Position numbers and translations under genes: made by a program
Assembly: GCF_016860545.1 (NCBI RefSeq)
Contig: NZ_BNEB01000005.1
Span: 2,914,001-2,978,000 of the forward strand
Direction: 5' to 3'
DNA from: Streptomyces asoensis
Lineage (GTDB): Bacteria > Actinomycetota > Actinomycetes > Streptomycetales > Streptomycetaceae
DNA length: 64,000 bases
Notes under the pieces: model-generated
Told to the model about the DNA's origin: nothing
The model's input: only the letters and a program-made list of their open reading frames with translations
Database searches by the model: none
Part shown: positions 26,180 through 34,216 of the stretch, one piece after another
Position numbering within the stretch: the first letter of the stretch is position 1
Layout: every line of letters begins with the position of its first letter

Positions 26180-27724
26180 ATGCCCAGCCCCTGCCGCCTG
26201 CGCGCCGCCGCCGTGACCGTCACCGCCCTGCTGCTGACCTGCTCGGTGGCGGGCTGCGGCGGCGACGCGCAGGACGAGGACCTGACGGCCCAGGAGCTGA
26301 GCTGGAAGGACTGTCCGGCCCCGTCCCAGGCGGAGGGCGGCGGCAGCGCCCCCTCCCCGCTGCCCGACGGCGACGCGTGGCAGTGCGCCACCATGCAGGC
26401 GCCCCTGGACTGGGACGACCCCGAGGGCGACACGATCGGCATCGCGCTGATCCGGGCCCGCGCGAGCGGTGACGAGAGCCGCCGGATCGGCTCGCTGATC
26501 TTCAACTTCGGCGGTCCCGGCGGCTCGGGCGTCTCCACCCTGCCCGCCTTCGGCGACGAGTACGCGGCCCTGCGCACCCGCTACGACCTCGTCAGCTTCG
26601 ACCCGCGCGGGGTCGGGCGCAGTGCCGGCGTCCGGTGCGAGAACGACCGGCAGCTCGACGCGTACTTCCAGCAGGACGGCACACCGGACGACACCGCCGA
26701 GCGCACCGCGCTGCTCGCACACACCAAGGACTTCAACACGGCCTGCGAGAAGAACTCCGCCAGGATGCTGCCCCACGTGCGGACCACCGACGCGGCCCGG
26801 GACATGGACCTGATGCGCCAGGTGCTGGGCGACGACCGGCTGTACTACTTCGGCATCTCCTACGGCACCGAACTGGGCGGTGTGTACGCCCACTTGTTCC
26901 CCCGGCACGTGGGACGCGCCGTGTTCGACGCCGTCGTCGACCCGACGCAGGACGCCGAGCAGAGCTCTCTCGGGCAGGCGCGGGGCTTCCAGCTCGCGCT
27001 CGACAACTTCGCCGCCCACTGCACCTCCGGGACCCAGGACTGCCCCGTCGGGGACACCGCCCAGGACGTCGAGAACCGCATCGCGGACCTGCTGCGGACC
27101 CTCGACAAGAAGCCGCTCCCCGGCATCTTCCCGCGCCTGCTGACCCAGAGCGCCGCGACCAATGGCATCGCGCAGGCGCTGTACTCGCAGGATTTCTGGG
27201 AGTACCTCACCGAGGGCCTGGAGCAGGCCTACTCGGGCGACGGCAAGGTCCTCATGCTGCTGTCCGACCTGATGAACGGCCGGAGCGAGAACGGCGAGTA
27301 CAGCAACATCACGGCCGCCAACGTCTCCATCAACTGCGCCGACGACAAGCCGCGTTACTCGACCGCTCAGGTGCAGGAGAAGCTGCCGCGGTTCCGTGCC
27401 GCGTCCCCCGTGTTCGGGGACTTCCTGGCCTGGTCCCTGGTCGGCTGCACGGACTGGCCGGTGCCCGGCGCCGCCGACCACCCGGACGTCGGCGCGCCGG
27501 GGTCGGCGCCGATCCTCGTCGTGGGCAACACCGGCGACCCGGCGACCCCGTACCAGGGGGCCCGCAAGATGGTGGACGCGCTGGGCCGCGGGGTGGGCGT
27601 CGAGCTGACCTACAAAGGCCAGGGACACGGCGCGTACGGCAGCAAGAACACCTGTGTCCAGAGCGCCGTGAACGGCTACCTGCTGGACGGAAAGGTGCCC
27701 GCCGCGGGCACGGTCTGCTCCTGA
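26180..27724 (+). CDS. Lipoprotein tripeptidyl-aminopeptidase (alpha/beta hydrolase), copy 1
   Basis: Protein of 514 residues. Signal peptide with lipobox SVAGC (Cys about 26) predicts a membrane-anchored, extracellular lipoprotein. Alpha/beta hydrolase with oxyanion FNFGGPGGSG (about 115), nucleophile YYFGISYGTELGG (Ser about 225), acid in VVGNTGDPATPYQGAR and catalytic His in GQGHGAYG near the end: the TAP/SlpD/SlpE family that releases N-terminal tripeptides. It forms a tandem with the next gene. Streptomyces lividans slpD/slpE are mycelium-bound lipoprotein proteases of this type; I do not assign which is which. Confidence 0.88.
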   Translation: MPSPCRLRAAAVTVTALLLTCSVAGCGGDAQDEDLTAQELSWKDCPAPSQAEGGGSAPSPLPDGDAWQCATMQAPLDWDDPEGDTIGIALIRARASGDESRRIGSLIFNFGGPGGSGVSTLPAFGDEYAALRTRYDLVSFDPRGVGRSAGVRCENDRQLDAYFQQDGTPDDTAERTALLAHTKDFNTACEKNSARMLPHVRTTDAARDMDLMRQVLGDDRLYYFGISYGTELGGVYAHLFPRHVGRAVFDAVVDPTQDAEQSSLGQARGFQLALDNFAAHCTSGTQDCPVGDTAQDVENRIADLLRTLDKKPLPGIFPRLLTQSAATNGIAQALYSQDFWEYLTEGLEQAYSGDGKVLMLLSDLMNGRSENGEYSNITAANVSINCADDKPRYSTAQVQEKLPRFRAASPVFGDFLAWSLVGCTDWPVPGAADHPDVGAPGSAPILVVGNTGDPATPYQGARKMVDALGRGVGVELTYKGQGHGAYGSKNTCVQSAVNGYLLDGKVPAAGTVCS

Positions 27725-27763
27725 CCCGCCCCCGAAGCACCGATGAATGCTCAGGTCAGAGGG

Positions 27764-27772
27764 TTATCCACA
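27764..27772 (+). promoter_or_regulatory. DnaA-box 9-mer between the peptidase genes
   Basis: Perfect TTATCCACA (the E. coli R1-type DnaA box) in the 137-base gap between the two lipoprotein peptidase genes. Confidence 0.4.
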
Positions 27773-27861
27773 GGCTCCGACGGGCTGGTCGCCCGCCACC
27801 TACCATGGCCTGACAGCCGCCCGCCGCCGAGCGCGGACGGCCCACGAGGGGGGAAACGTAC

Positions 27862-29424
27862 ATGGCGCGATCCGTACGGTGGACGGCGCTGACCGCCGCC
27901 GCGCTGCTGATGGCGGGCTGTAGCGGCGGCTCGTCGGACGGGGGCGGGGACGACAAGGGCGCCACGGCCGGCGCACCCCCTTCGGCCGCCTCCTCCGCCG
28001 CGACCGGCACGGCGGTCGCACCGCCCGCCTCCCTGACCGGACAGAAGCTGGACTGGGGCCGCTGCAAGGCCACCGAGGACTCGGCGGCGCCCGGCAGCGA
28101 CTGGCAGTGCGCGACGCTGAAGGTACCGCTGGACTGGTCCGAGCCCGACGGCAACACCATCGGTCTCGCCCTGGTGCGCACCAAGTCCCGTGCCCAGGGC
28201 GGCGACCGGGCCGGCTCACTGCTGTTCAACTTCGGCGGCCCCGGCGGCTCCGGCGTCTCCACGCTCCCTTCCTACGGCTCCACCTTCTCCTCGCTGCGCG
28301 AGCGCTACGACCTGGTGAGCTGGGACCCGCGCGGGGTGGGCGCGAGCGAGGGCGTCCGCTGCCGCGGGGACAAGGCCATCCAGGCCGCCGAGTCCCTCGA
28401 CTCCACGCCGGACACCCCGGCCGAGGAGCAGGCGTACTTCAAGGACGCCACCGCCTTCGGCAAGGGCTGCGCCAAGGCCGCCGGCAAGCTGCTGGCGCAT
28501 GTGTCCACGACCGACACCGCGCGCGACATGGACCTGATGCGCCAGGTCCTCGGGGACACGAAGATGCACTACTTCGGCATCTCGTACGGCACCGAACTGG
28601 GCGGTGTGTACGCCCACCTGTTCCCGAAGAACGTGGGCCGGCTGATCCTGGACGCGGTCGTCGACCCGAGCGCCGACTCGGTGGGCCACGCGCGCAACCA
28701 GGCCCGCGGATTCCAGCGGGCACTCGACGACTACCTCGAGTCCACGGGCCAGGACCCGGCGAAGGGCAGCAGGAAGATCGCGGCGCTGCTCGACCGCATC
28801 GACAGCGACCCGCTGCCCACGTCCGACGGGCGCAAGCTGACGCAGACGCTCGCGGTCACCGGCATCGTCCTGCCCCTGTACAGCGAGCAGGGCTGGCCGG
28901 GCCTGACCAGCGCCCTGAAGGCGGCCGAGGCCGGTGACGGCTCCGAGCTGCTGACGTTCGCCGACGGGTACAACGAGCGCGACACCTCGGGGCACTACGG
29001 CACGACGGCCCACTCGCAACGGGTCATATCGTGCCTGGACGACAAGCAGCGGCCGACCGCCGAGGAGACCAGGAAGCTGCTGCCGGAGTTCGAGAAGATC
29101 TCGCCCGTGTTCGGGGACTTCCTCGGCTGGGACACGGCCGGCTGGTGCCACGACTGGCCGGTGGCCGGGCAGTTCGACACCCCGGAAGTGAGCGCGGCGG
29201 GCGCGGCGCCGATCCTGTTGGTGGGCAACACCGGGGACCCGGCGACGCCGTACGAGGGCGCGCGCAAGATGGCGGACGAGCTCGGCAAGGGTGTCGGTGT
29301 GCTGCTCACCTGGAAGGGCGAGGGGCACGGGGCCTACGGCAGCGGGAGCGACTGCGTCGACTCGACGGTGGACTCGTACCTGTTGAAGGGGACGGTGCCG
29401 AAGGACGGCAAGGTCTGCTCATGA
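27862..29424 (+). CDS. Lipoprotein tripeptidyl-aminopeptidase (alpha/beta hydrolase), copy 2
   Basis: Protein of 520 residues, paralog of the preceding gene over nearly its whole length. Lipobox LLMAGC at residue about 20, then a 40-residue Ser/Ala/Gly tether. FNFGGPGGSG, HYFGISYGTELGG (Ser nucleophile), VGNTGDPATPYEGAR and GEGHGAYG give the full oxyanion and triad set. ATG at 27862 after GAGGGGGGAAACGTAC. It probably feeds peptides to uptake systems from the outer face of the membrane. It shares a terminator with convergent moeZ. Confidence 0.88.
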   Translation: MARSVRWTALTAAALLMAGCSGGSSDGGGDDKGATAGAPPSAASSAATGTAVAPPASLTGQKLDWGRCKATEDSAAPGSDWQCATLKVPLDWSEPDGNTIGLALVRTKSRAQGGDRAGSLLFNFGGPGGSGVSTLPSYGSTFSSLRERYDLVSWDPRGVGASEGVRCRGDKAIQAAESLDSTPDTPAEEQAYFKDATAFGKGCAKAAGKLLAHVSTTDTARDMDLMRQVLGDTKMHYFGISYGTELGGVYAHLFPKNVGRLILDAVVDPSADSVGHARNQARGFQRALDDYLESTGQDPAKGSRKIAALLDRIDSDPLPTSDGRKLTQTLAVTGIVLPLYSEQGWPGLTSALKAAEAGDGSELLTFADGYNERDTSGHYGTTAHSQRVISCLDDKQRPTAEETRKLLPEFEKISPVFGDFLGWDTAGWCHDWPVAGQFDTPEVSAAGAAPILLVGNTGDPATPYEGARKMADELGKGVGVLLTWKGEGHGAYGSGSDCVDSTVDSYLLKGTVPKDGKVCS

Positions 29425-29428
29425 CGAC

Positions 29429-29469
29429 GGCGGGGGCTTCGCGCACTCGTGGTACGCGAAGCCCCCGCC
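29429..29469. terminator. Bidirectional terminator
   Basis: Perfect 15-base arms GGCGGGGGCTTCGCG / CGCGAAGCCCCCGCC around an 11-base loop, between the convergent peptidase and moeZ genes. Confidence 0.85.
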
Positions 29470-29510
29470 GGTCGGACCGGGAACCCAGGTGGGCGTGGCG
29501 GGCAGCCGGG

Positions 29511-30689
29511 TCAGTAGACCGGCTTGCTCGGCTCGATCTGGTTGACCCAGCCGATCACGCCGCCGCCGACGTGCACGGCGTCCGCGAAGCCCGCGGACTT
29601 CAGCACGGCGAGGACTTCCGCACTGCGGACGCCCGTCTTGCAGTGCAGGACGATCTTCTTGTCCTGCGGGAGGTTCTGGAGGGCGGTGCCGAGGAGGAAC
29701 TCGTTCTTCGGGATCAGCCGGGCGCCCGGGATCGAGACGATCTCGTACTCGTTCTGCTCGCGGACGTCGATGATCTCGATGTTCTCGCCGTCGTCGATCC
29801 ACTCCTTGAGCTGCTTGGGAGTGATCGTCGAACCGGCCGCGGCCGCCTGGGCCTCCTCGGAGACGACGCCGCAGAAGGCCTCGTAGTCGATGAGCTCGGT
29901 GACGGTCGGGTTCTCGCCGCAGACCGCGCAGTCGGGGTCCTTGCGGACCTTGACCTGGCGGTACTGCATCTCCAGGGCGTCGTAGATCATCAGACGGCCG
30001 ACCAGCGGCTCGCCGATGCCCGCGAGGAGCTTGATCGCCTCGTTGACCTGGATGGAGCCGATGGACGCGCACAGCACGCCCAGCACGCCGCCCTCGGCGC
30101 AGGAGGGGACCATGCCCGGCGGCGGGGGCTCCGGGTAGAGGCAGCGGTAGCAGGGGCCGTGCTCGGACCAGAAGACGGACGCCTGGCCGTCGAAGCGGTA
30201 GATCGAGCCCCACACGTACGGCTTGTTCAGCAGCACGCACGCGTCGTTGACCAGGTAGCGGGTCGCGAAGTTGTCCGTGCCGTCGACGATCAGGTCGTAC
30301 TGGGCGAAGATGTCCATCACGTTGTCGGCCTCGAGCCGCTCTTCGTGCAGGACCAGGTTGACGTACGGGTTGATGCCGAGGACGGAGTCACGGGCGGACT
30401 CGGCCTTGGAGCGGCCGATGTCGGCCTGGCTGTGGATGATCTGCCGCTGGAGGTTGGACTCGTCGACCTCGTCGAACTCCACGATGCCGAGCGTGCCCAC
30501 CCCCGCCGCAGCCAGGTACATCAGCGCCGGCGAACCCAGGCCGCCGGCGCCCACACAGAGGACCTTGGCGTTCTTCAGCCGCTTCTGCCCGTCCATCCCG
30601 ACATCGGGGATGATCAGGTGGCGGGAGTACCTGCGAACCTCGTCTACGGTGAGCTCAGAGGCTGGCTCGACCAGGGGTGGCAGCGACAC
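29511..30689 (-). CDS. moeZ: Adenylyltransferase/sulfurtransferase MoeZ
   Basis: Protein of 392 residues. N-terminal E1-like MoeB/ThiF domain: VGAGGLGSPALMYLAAAGVG (nucleotide loop, about 47), the Arg-bearing SNLQRQIIH, and two zinc CxxC pairs (CYRCLYPEPPPPG, CAVCGENP). The C-terminal 105 residues are a rhodanese domain with active-site Cys in IVLHCKTGVRS. It adenylates and thiocarboxylates small sulfur-carrier proteins for molybdopterin, thiamine-like and amino-acid sulfur pathways, including secondary metabolites. A sigma-R-type promoter precedes it. The ATG at 30689 is well placed. Confidence 0.93.
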   Translation of the reverse strand: MSLPPLVEPASELTVDEVRRYSRHLIIPDVGMDGQKRLKNAKVLCVGAGGLGSPALMYLAAAGVGTLGIVEFDEVDESNLQRQIIHSQADIGRSKAESARDSVLGINPYVNLVLHEERLEADNVMDIFAQYDLIVDGTDNFATRYLVNDACVLLNKPYVWGSIYRFDGQASVFWSEHGPCYRCLYPEPPPPGMVPSCAEGGVLGVLCASIGSIQVNEAIKLLAGIGEPLVGRLMIYDALEMQYRQVKVRKDPDCAVCGENPTVTELIDYEAFCGVVSEEAQAAAAGSTITPKQLKEWIDDGENIEIIDVREQNEYEIVSIPGARLIPKNEFLLGTALQNLPQDKKIVLHCKTGVRSAEVLAVLKSAGFADAVHVGGGVIGWVNQIEPSKPVY

Positions 30690-30733
30690 GGGGACTCCGT
30701 TGGTCGGTCGATCACTACAGTTGTTCTCCCTGT

Positions 30734-30759
30734 AACACTGCCATGGGCTTCTTCATTCC
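30734..30759 (-). promoter_or_regulatory. Sigma-R-type promoter of moeZ
   Basis: On the minus strand: GGAAT (30755-30759), exactly 18 bases, GTT (30734-30736), about 45 bases before the moeZ ATG. It overlaps the stop of the upstream Spherulin-4 gene. Confidence 0.65.
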
Positions 30760-31511
30760 GAGACACCCGTTCCGATCCGCGAGACGAGTTCGTCCCAGTA
30801 GCCGGGCAGGCCCTCCCACGCGTCCCCCGCACCCCCGCGGGCGGTGCCGTCGGTGAACCAGATCGTCGCCGCGCCCTGCCAGCGGGCGACGCGCAGCGCC
30901 TCGTCGAGATGACCGCGCGGCACGCCGTGCACGAAGTGGCAGAAGCGCTCGGGCGGGTGCTCGGCGGTCCACTCGGCCACCTGCGACCAGCGGTAGTCGC
31001 TCCACGGGCCCGAGAAGGTGACCAGCTGGTCGGCGTGTTCGGCGTAGCCGGGGTAGGGGTGCGTGCCGTGACCGAGGACGACGTGCGGCGCCTCGCACAG
31101 AGTGCGCAGGGCGGCGAGCGTGCGCCGCACTTCGAGGAGGTCGCCGCGTCCGGCGGGGCACCGGTCCAGCAGGAAGCCGTCCACCTGGTACCAGTCGAGG
31201 TGCCGTCGCGCGTCGGAGATCACCTCGGCGAAGGGGCGGGCGCCGTGGCGCAGGTCGAGGTGGCCGAGGACCCGCACACCGGTGTTGCGCAGCCGGCCCG
31301 CGGCTTCCAGGCAGCGCGGATCGGGGCGTACGCCGGGGCCGTCGGCCACATCGAGGACGACCCAGTGCAGGGCTCTGCCGGGACGGGCGAGTTCGGCCCA
31401 TTCGGACGGCGCGAGCAGCGGGTGCGCGATGCCCGGGGCGCCGAAGCCGGTGCGCAGGTCGGTGGCGCCGGGGCTCGCCGTGCCTGCCGGGGTTCCGGTC
31501 AGATACGACAT
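30753..31511 (-). CDS. Spherulin-4 family protein (GH135-like fold)
   Basis: Protein of 252 residues. Family motifs: VLDVADGPGVRPD, VRVLGHLDLRHGAR and DWYQVDGFLLDRCP, typical of the spherulation-specific family 4 TIM barrel. Fungal Sph3 (GH135) of this family cuts galactosaminogalactan and is needed for its synthesis. The usual acidic pair after VDG(I/F)F.D is changed here to LLDRC, so catalysis is uncertain. No signal peptide is seen, unlike secreted members. It overlaps the upstream epimerase gene by 13 bases and ends the five-gene polysaccharide-like operon. Confidence 0.75.
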   Translation of the reverse strand: MSYLTGTPAGTASPGATDLRTGFGAPGIAHPLLAPSEWAELARPGRALHWVVLDVADGPGVRPDPRCLEAAGRLRNTGVRVLGHLDLRHGARPFAEVISDARRHLDWYQVDGFLLDRCPAGRGDLLEVRRTLAALRTLCEAPHVVLGHGTHPYPGYAEHADQLVTFSGPWSDYRWSQVAEWTAEHPPERFCHFVHGVPRGHLDEALRVARWQGAATIWFTDGTARGGAGDAWEGLPGYWDELVSRIGTGVSE

Positions 31512-32461
31512 GCCGCCTCCATCCAGATGTCGGCGAGGGACTCCTCGAGGTTGATGCGGGGGCGCCAGCCGAGCCGGTCGCGGGCGGTGCGGACGTCGGC
31601 CTGCTGCCAGCTGCCGCAGCCGTCCGGATACGGGTACGCGACGGGGCCGGCGTGGTCAGGTTCGGGGCGCGGGTGGCCGATGGCCGACCTGAGGTGGGCA
31701 CCGGGCGGACCGTCGAGTTCGTGGAGGGCGCCGCCGTACCCGGCGACCCGCGCGAGGACCGCGGCGGCGTCCCGCAGCCGGACGGCGCGGCCGGAACCGA
31801 TGTTGATGACGCCCTGGGCGGCGGAGAGGGAGGCCGCGTGCACGGCCCGGGCGACGTCCCGGACGTCGACGAAGTCGCGCTGCACGCCGAGGCCGCCGAG
31901 CTTGAGTTCGCCGTCGCCGGACTGCATGGCCCGGCGCATGGCCTCGGCGAGCCGGCCCAGCGGTGAGCCGGCGGGCGTGCCGGGACCGGCGGGCGAGAAG
32001 ACCCGCAGGACGACGGCGTCGAGGCCCGAGCCGAGGACGAGTTCGGTGGCGGCGAGCTTGCTGACCCCGTACGGGCCACCGGGGCGGGGCACGGCGTCCT
32101 CGGCCGTGGAGGAGCCGGGCTGGCTCGGACCGTACTCGGCGCCGCAGCCGATCTGCACCAGCCGGGCGCCGCAGCCGCTGCGCCGCAGTGCCTCGCAGAC
32201 GGTGGCGACGGCGACGGTGTTGTGCCGGGTGAGTTCGCGGGCGCCGCCCCGGGTGGTGCCCGCGCAGTTGACGACGACCTGGGGGTGGACCGCGTCGAGG
32301 AAGCGGGTGAGGGCGCCCGGGCTGCCGGACGCGAGGTCGAAGCGGACGTCGGCGTCGTCGCCGCGGCCGAGCGCGGTGAGCTGGACGGCCGGGTCGGCGA
32401 GCAGACGGTCGGCGACGAAGCGGCCGAGGTAGCCGTTGGCTCCGATCAGGAGAACCCTCAT
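31499..32461 (-). CDS. NAD-dependent epimerase/dehydratase (extended SDR)
   Basis: Protein of 320 residues. Rossmann loop LLIGANGYLGR at the N-terminus, and catalytic GPYGVSKLAATE (YxxxK) near residue 138. UDP- or dTDP-sugar epimerases, dehydratases and reductases look like this; the substrate is not readable. Its partner genes (PelF-like transferase, Spherulin-4) suggest supply of a UDP-hexosamine precursor. The ATG at 32461 overlaps the stop of a 59-codon ORF (ATGA), implying translational coupling. Confidence 0.85.
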   Translation of the reverse strand: MRVLLIGANGYLGRFVADRLLADPAVQLTALGRGDDADVRFDLASGSPGALTRFLDAVHPQVVVNCAGTTRGGARELTRHNTVAVATVCEALRRSGCGARLVQIGCGAEYGPSQPGSSTAEDAVPRPGGPYGVSKLAATELVLGSGLDAVVLRVFSPAGPGTPAGSPLGRLAEAMRRAMQSGDGELKLGGLGVQRDFVDVRDVARAVHAASLSAAQGVINIGSGRAVRLRDAAAVLARVAGYGGALHELDGPPGAHLRSAIGHPRPEPDHAGPVAYPYPDGCGSWQQADVRTARDRLGWRPRINLEESLADIWMEAACRI

Positions 32462-32637
32462 CGTGCGGCCCTCCGGGTGTGCGCCGGGGCCGCGGTCGGG
32501 GCCGGGTGGGCTCCGCCGGCCCGGTGTCCGGCGGCCCGGTGCCCGCCGGTCGCGCCGGTCGTTCCTGTGGCCGCGGGGGCTCCTGCGACCGCGGGTGCCC
32601 CGGCGGCTGAGGTCCCTCCGGATCGGGAGGTGGTCAT
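32458..32637 (-). CDS. Small Ala/Gly/Thr-rich coupled ORF
   Basis: ORF of 59 residues (MTTSRSGGTSAAGAPAVAGA and onward, ending in basic PAHTRRAAR). AAGGAG lies 7 bases before the ATG at 32637, an ideal ribosome site, and the stop overlaps the epimerase ATG. The product is low-complexity and likely disordered; no known family. It may be a real small protein or a coupling leader for the epimerase. The 130 bases between it and the membrane-protein stop show nothing else. Confidence 0.45.
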   Translation of the reverse strand: MTTSRSGGTSAAGAPAVAGAPAATGTTGATGGHRAAGHRAGGAHPAPTAAPAHTRRAAR

Positions 32638-32767
32638 CTGGTCTCTCCTTGAAGGGTGTTGCGGTGGGTTGCGGCTGGATGGAGGAACGCGTGGGTCGGG
32701 CGGTGGGCGCACCGGGTGCGCGGCACGGGCTGCCCGTGGCGCCGGCGGGAGGCCCCGCCGGCCCGGG

Positions 32768-34216
32768 TCAGCCCGGCGGATCGGTTCGCGCGTGGGCGGA
32801 GGCCCTGGTCAGGGTGCGGGTGGCGTGGAACAGCAGGGCCAGGGCGGCGGCTCCGCAGACGAGGGAAGGGACCCCGCCCGGACCGCGGGCGGTCACGAGG
32901 GTCTCCACGGGCAGGGCGAGGAAGCCGCACCCGGGCAGCCGGCCGGCGAAGACGGTGGCCGGGGCGAGGACCTCGGCCGTGCCGGCGGCCGCGAGGACGA
33001 CCGCCGGGACCTGGGTGAAGCCGTGCACGGTGAGGAGGCGGGCGAGGAAGAGGAGCGCGCCCAGGGTGAGGACGTTGCCGTAGCCGACCGGCTCGCCGAG
33101 GGCCGCGGCGCACAGGGGCGCCAGGGCGGCCGTCGCGCACAGGAACAGGGCGAGGACGCCGAGCAGCAACGGCCGTGCCGAGGAGGCGAACTCGTCGAGT
33201 CCCCGGCTGGTGTCGATGCGGCGCCTGGCGCGCACGGCGAACAGGTGGGCGCTCCAGGCGGCGGGCGCGCAGGCCAGCGCGAGGGTCAGCAGGGGGGCGG
33301 CGGCGACGGGCCAGGGGCCGTCCGTCGTCCCGTCGGGCAGACCGTCGGGGCCTCCGGCGACGGCGGCGCGCAGGAGACTGTCGCCGAGGGCCGCGTAGCC
33401 GAGGAGCCAGCAGGTCCAGGCGCCGGTCCGGTGCGGGCCGCGGTGGACGCCGACGCGCGGGGCCAGCGGACCGCGCCGCATCACCGTACGCAGGGCGAGG
33501 CTGATGGCCAGGAGACCGCAGGCGGCGACGAGAAGGCGCGTCCGCCCCTCGGTCAGGCGGACGCCGGTCAGTGCCGCCGCGCACAGGACGCCCGGCGCGA
33601 GGGTGAGCAGCGCCCGGTCCAGTCGCGGTCCCGGGAGCGCGACGGGGGTGGTGAGCGGGGGCGTCTCGACGTCGCGGGACACGCGGGCGTACATCTCCTC
33701 CGCGAGGGAGAACACGTCCCGGTGCCGGAAACGGGCGGCGGTGCGGTCGGTGACCCCGTGGGCCTCCAGGCCCGCCGCGATCTCCAGCGGGTCGACGGCC
33801 CGCTCGCACAGCTCACGGTGCCGGTGCATGAGGGCCTTCACCGGATCGACCGCCCCGCCGCGGCGCGGCGCGGCCGCCCTGCGCCCGTCCCCGTCGGCCT
33901 CGCCCGACGCCTCCCCGGACTTCCGGGACCACTCGGATCCCTGGGACCACTCGGATCCCTCGGACCCCTCGATCACCATCGGCTCGTCCGGTCCCGCTGC
34001 CTCGCCCGATCCCACCGTTCCCGCTGACCCCACCGACACCGCTGACCCCACCGACAAGGCCGGGCCCGCTGGTCTCCCCACTCCCGTCGCCGGTCCCACT
34101 GCCGACGCCGGTCCCGATCCCGCCGCCGGCCCCGCTGCCGCCCCCGGTCCCGCTGTCGCGGACGTCGCCGCTGCCGTCGCGGGTCCCGGTCGGTCCAGTT
34201 CGTCGAGGCCGCTCAT
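32768..34216 (-). CDS. Polytopic membrane protein of the polysaccharide-like operon
   Basis: Protein of 482 residues. The first 110 are a low-complexity Ala/Gly/Ser/Glu-rich tail, followed by a small soluble segment (HRHRELCERAVDPLEIAAGLEAHG; about 130-175). From about 190 there are 8-10 hydrophobic helices. No transporter family motif is recognised; by position it could be the export or anchoring partner of the glycosyltransferase, analogous in role (not in sequence) to PelE/PelG. The ATG at 34216 overlaps the transferase stop (ATGA). Confidence 0.7.
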   Translation of the reverse strand: MSGLDELDRPGPATAAATSATAGPGAAAGPAAGSGPASAVGPATGVGRPAGPALSVGSAVSVGSAGTVGSGEAAGPDEPMVIEGSEGSEWSQGSEWSRKSGEASGEADGDGRRAAAPRRGGAVDPVKALMHRHRELCERAVDPLEIAAGLEAHGVTDRTAARFRHRDVFSLAEEMYARVSRDVETPPLTTPVALPGPRLDRALLTLAPGVLCAAALTGVRLTEGRTRLLVAACGLLAISLALRTVMRRGPLAPRVGVHRGPHRTGAWTCWLLGYAALGDSLLRAAVAGGPDGLPDGTTDGPWPVAAAPLLTLALACAPAAWSAHLFAVRARRRIDTSRGLDEFASSARPLLLGVLALFLCATAALAPLCAAALGEPVGYGNVLTLGALLFLARLLTVHGFTQVPAVVLAAAGTAEVLAPATVFAGRLPGCGFLALPVETLVTARGPGGVPSLVCGAAALALLFHATRTLTRASAHARTDPPG

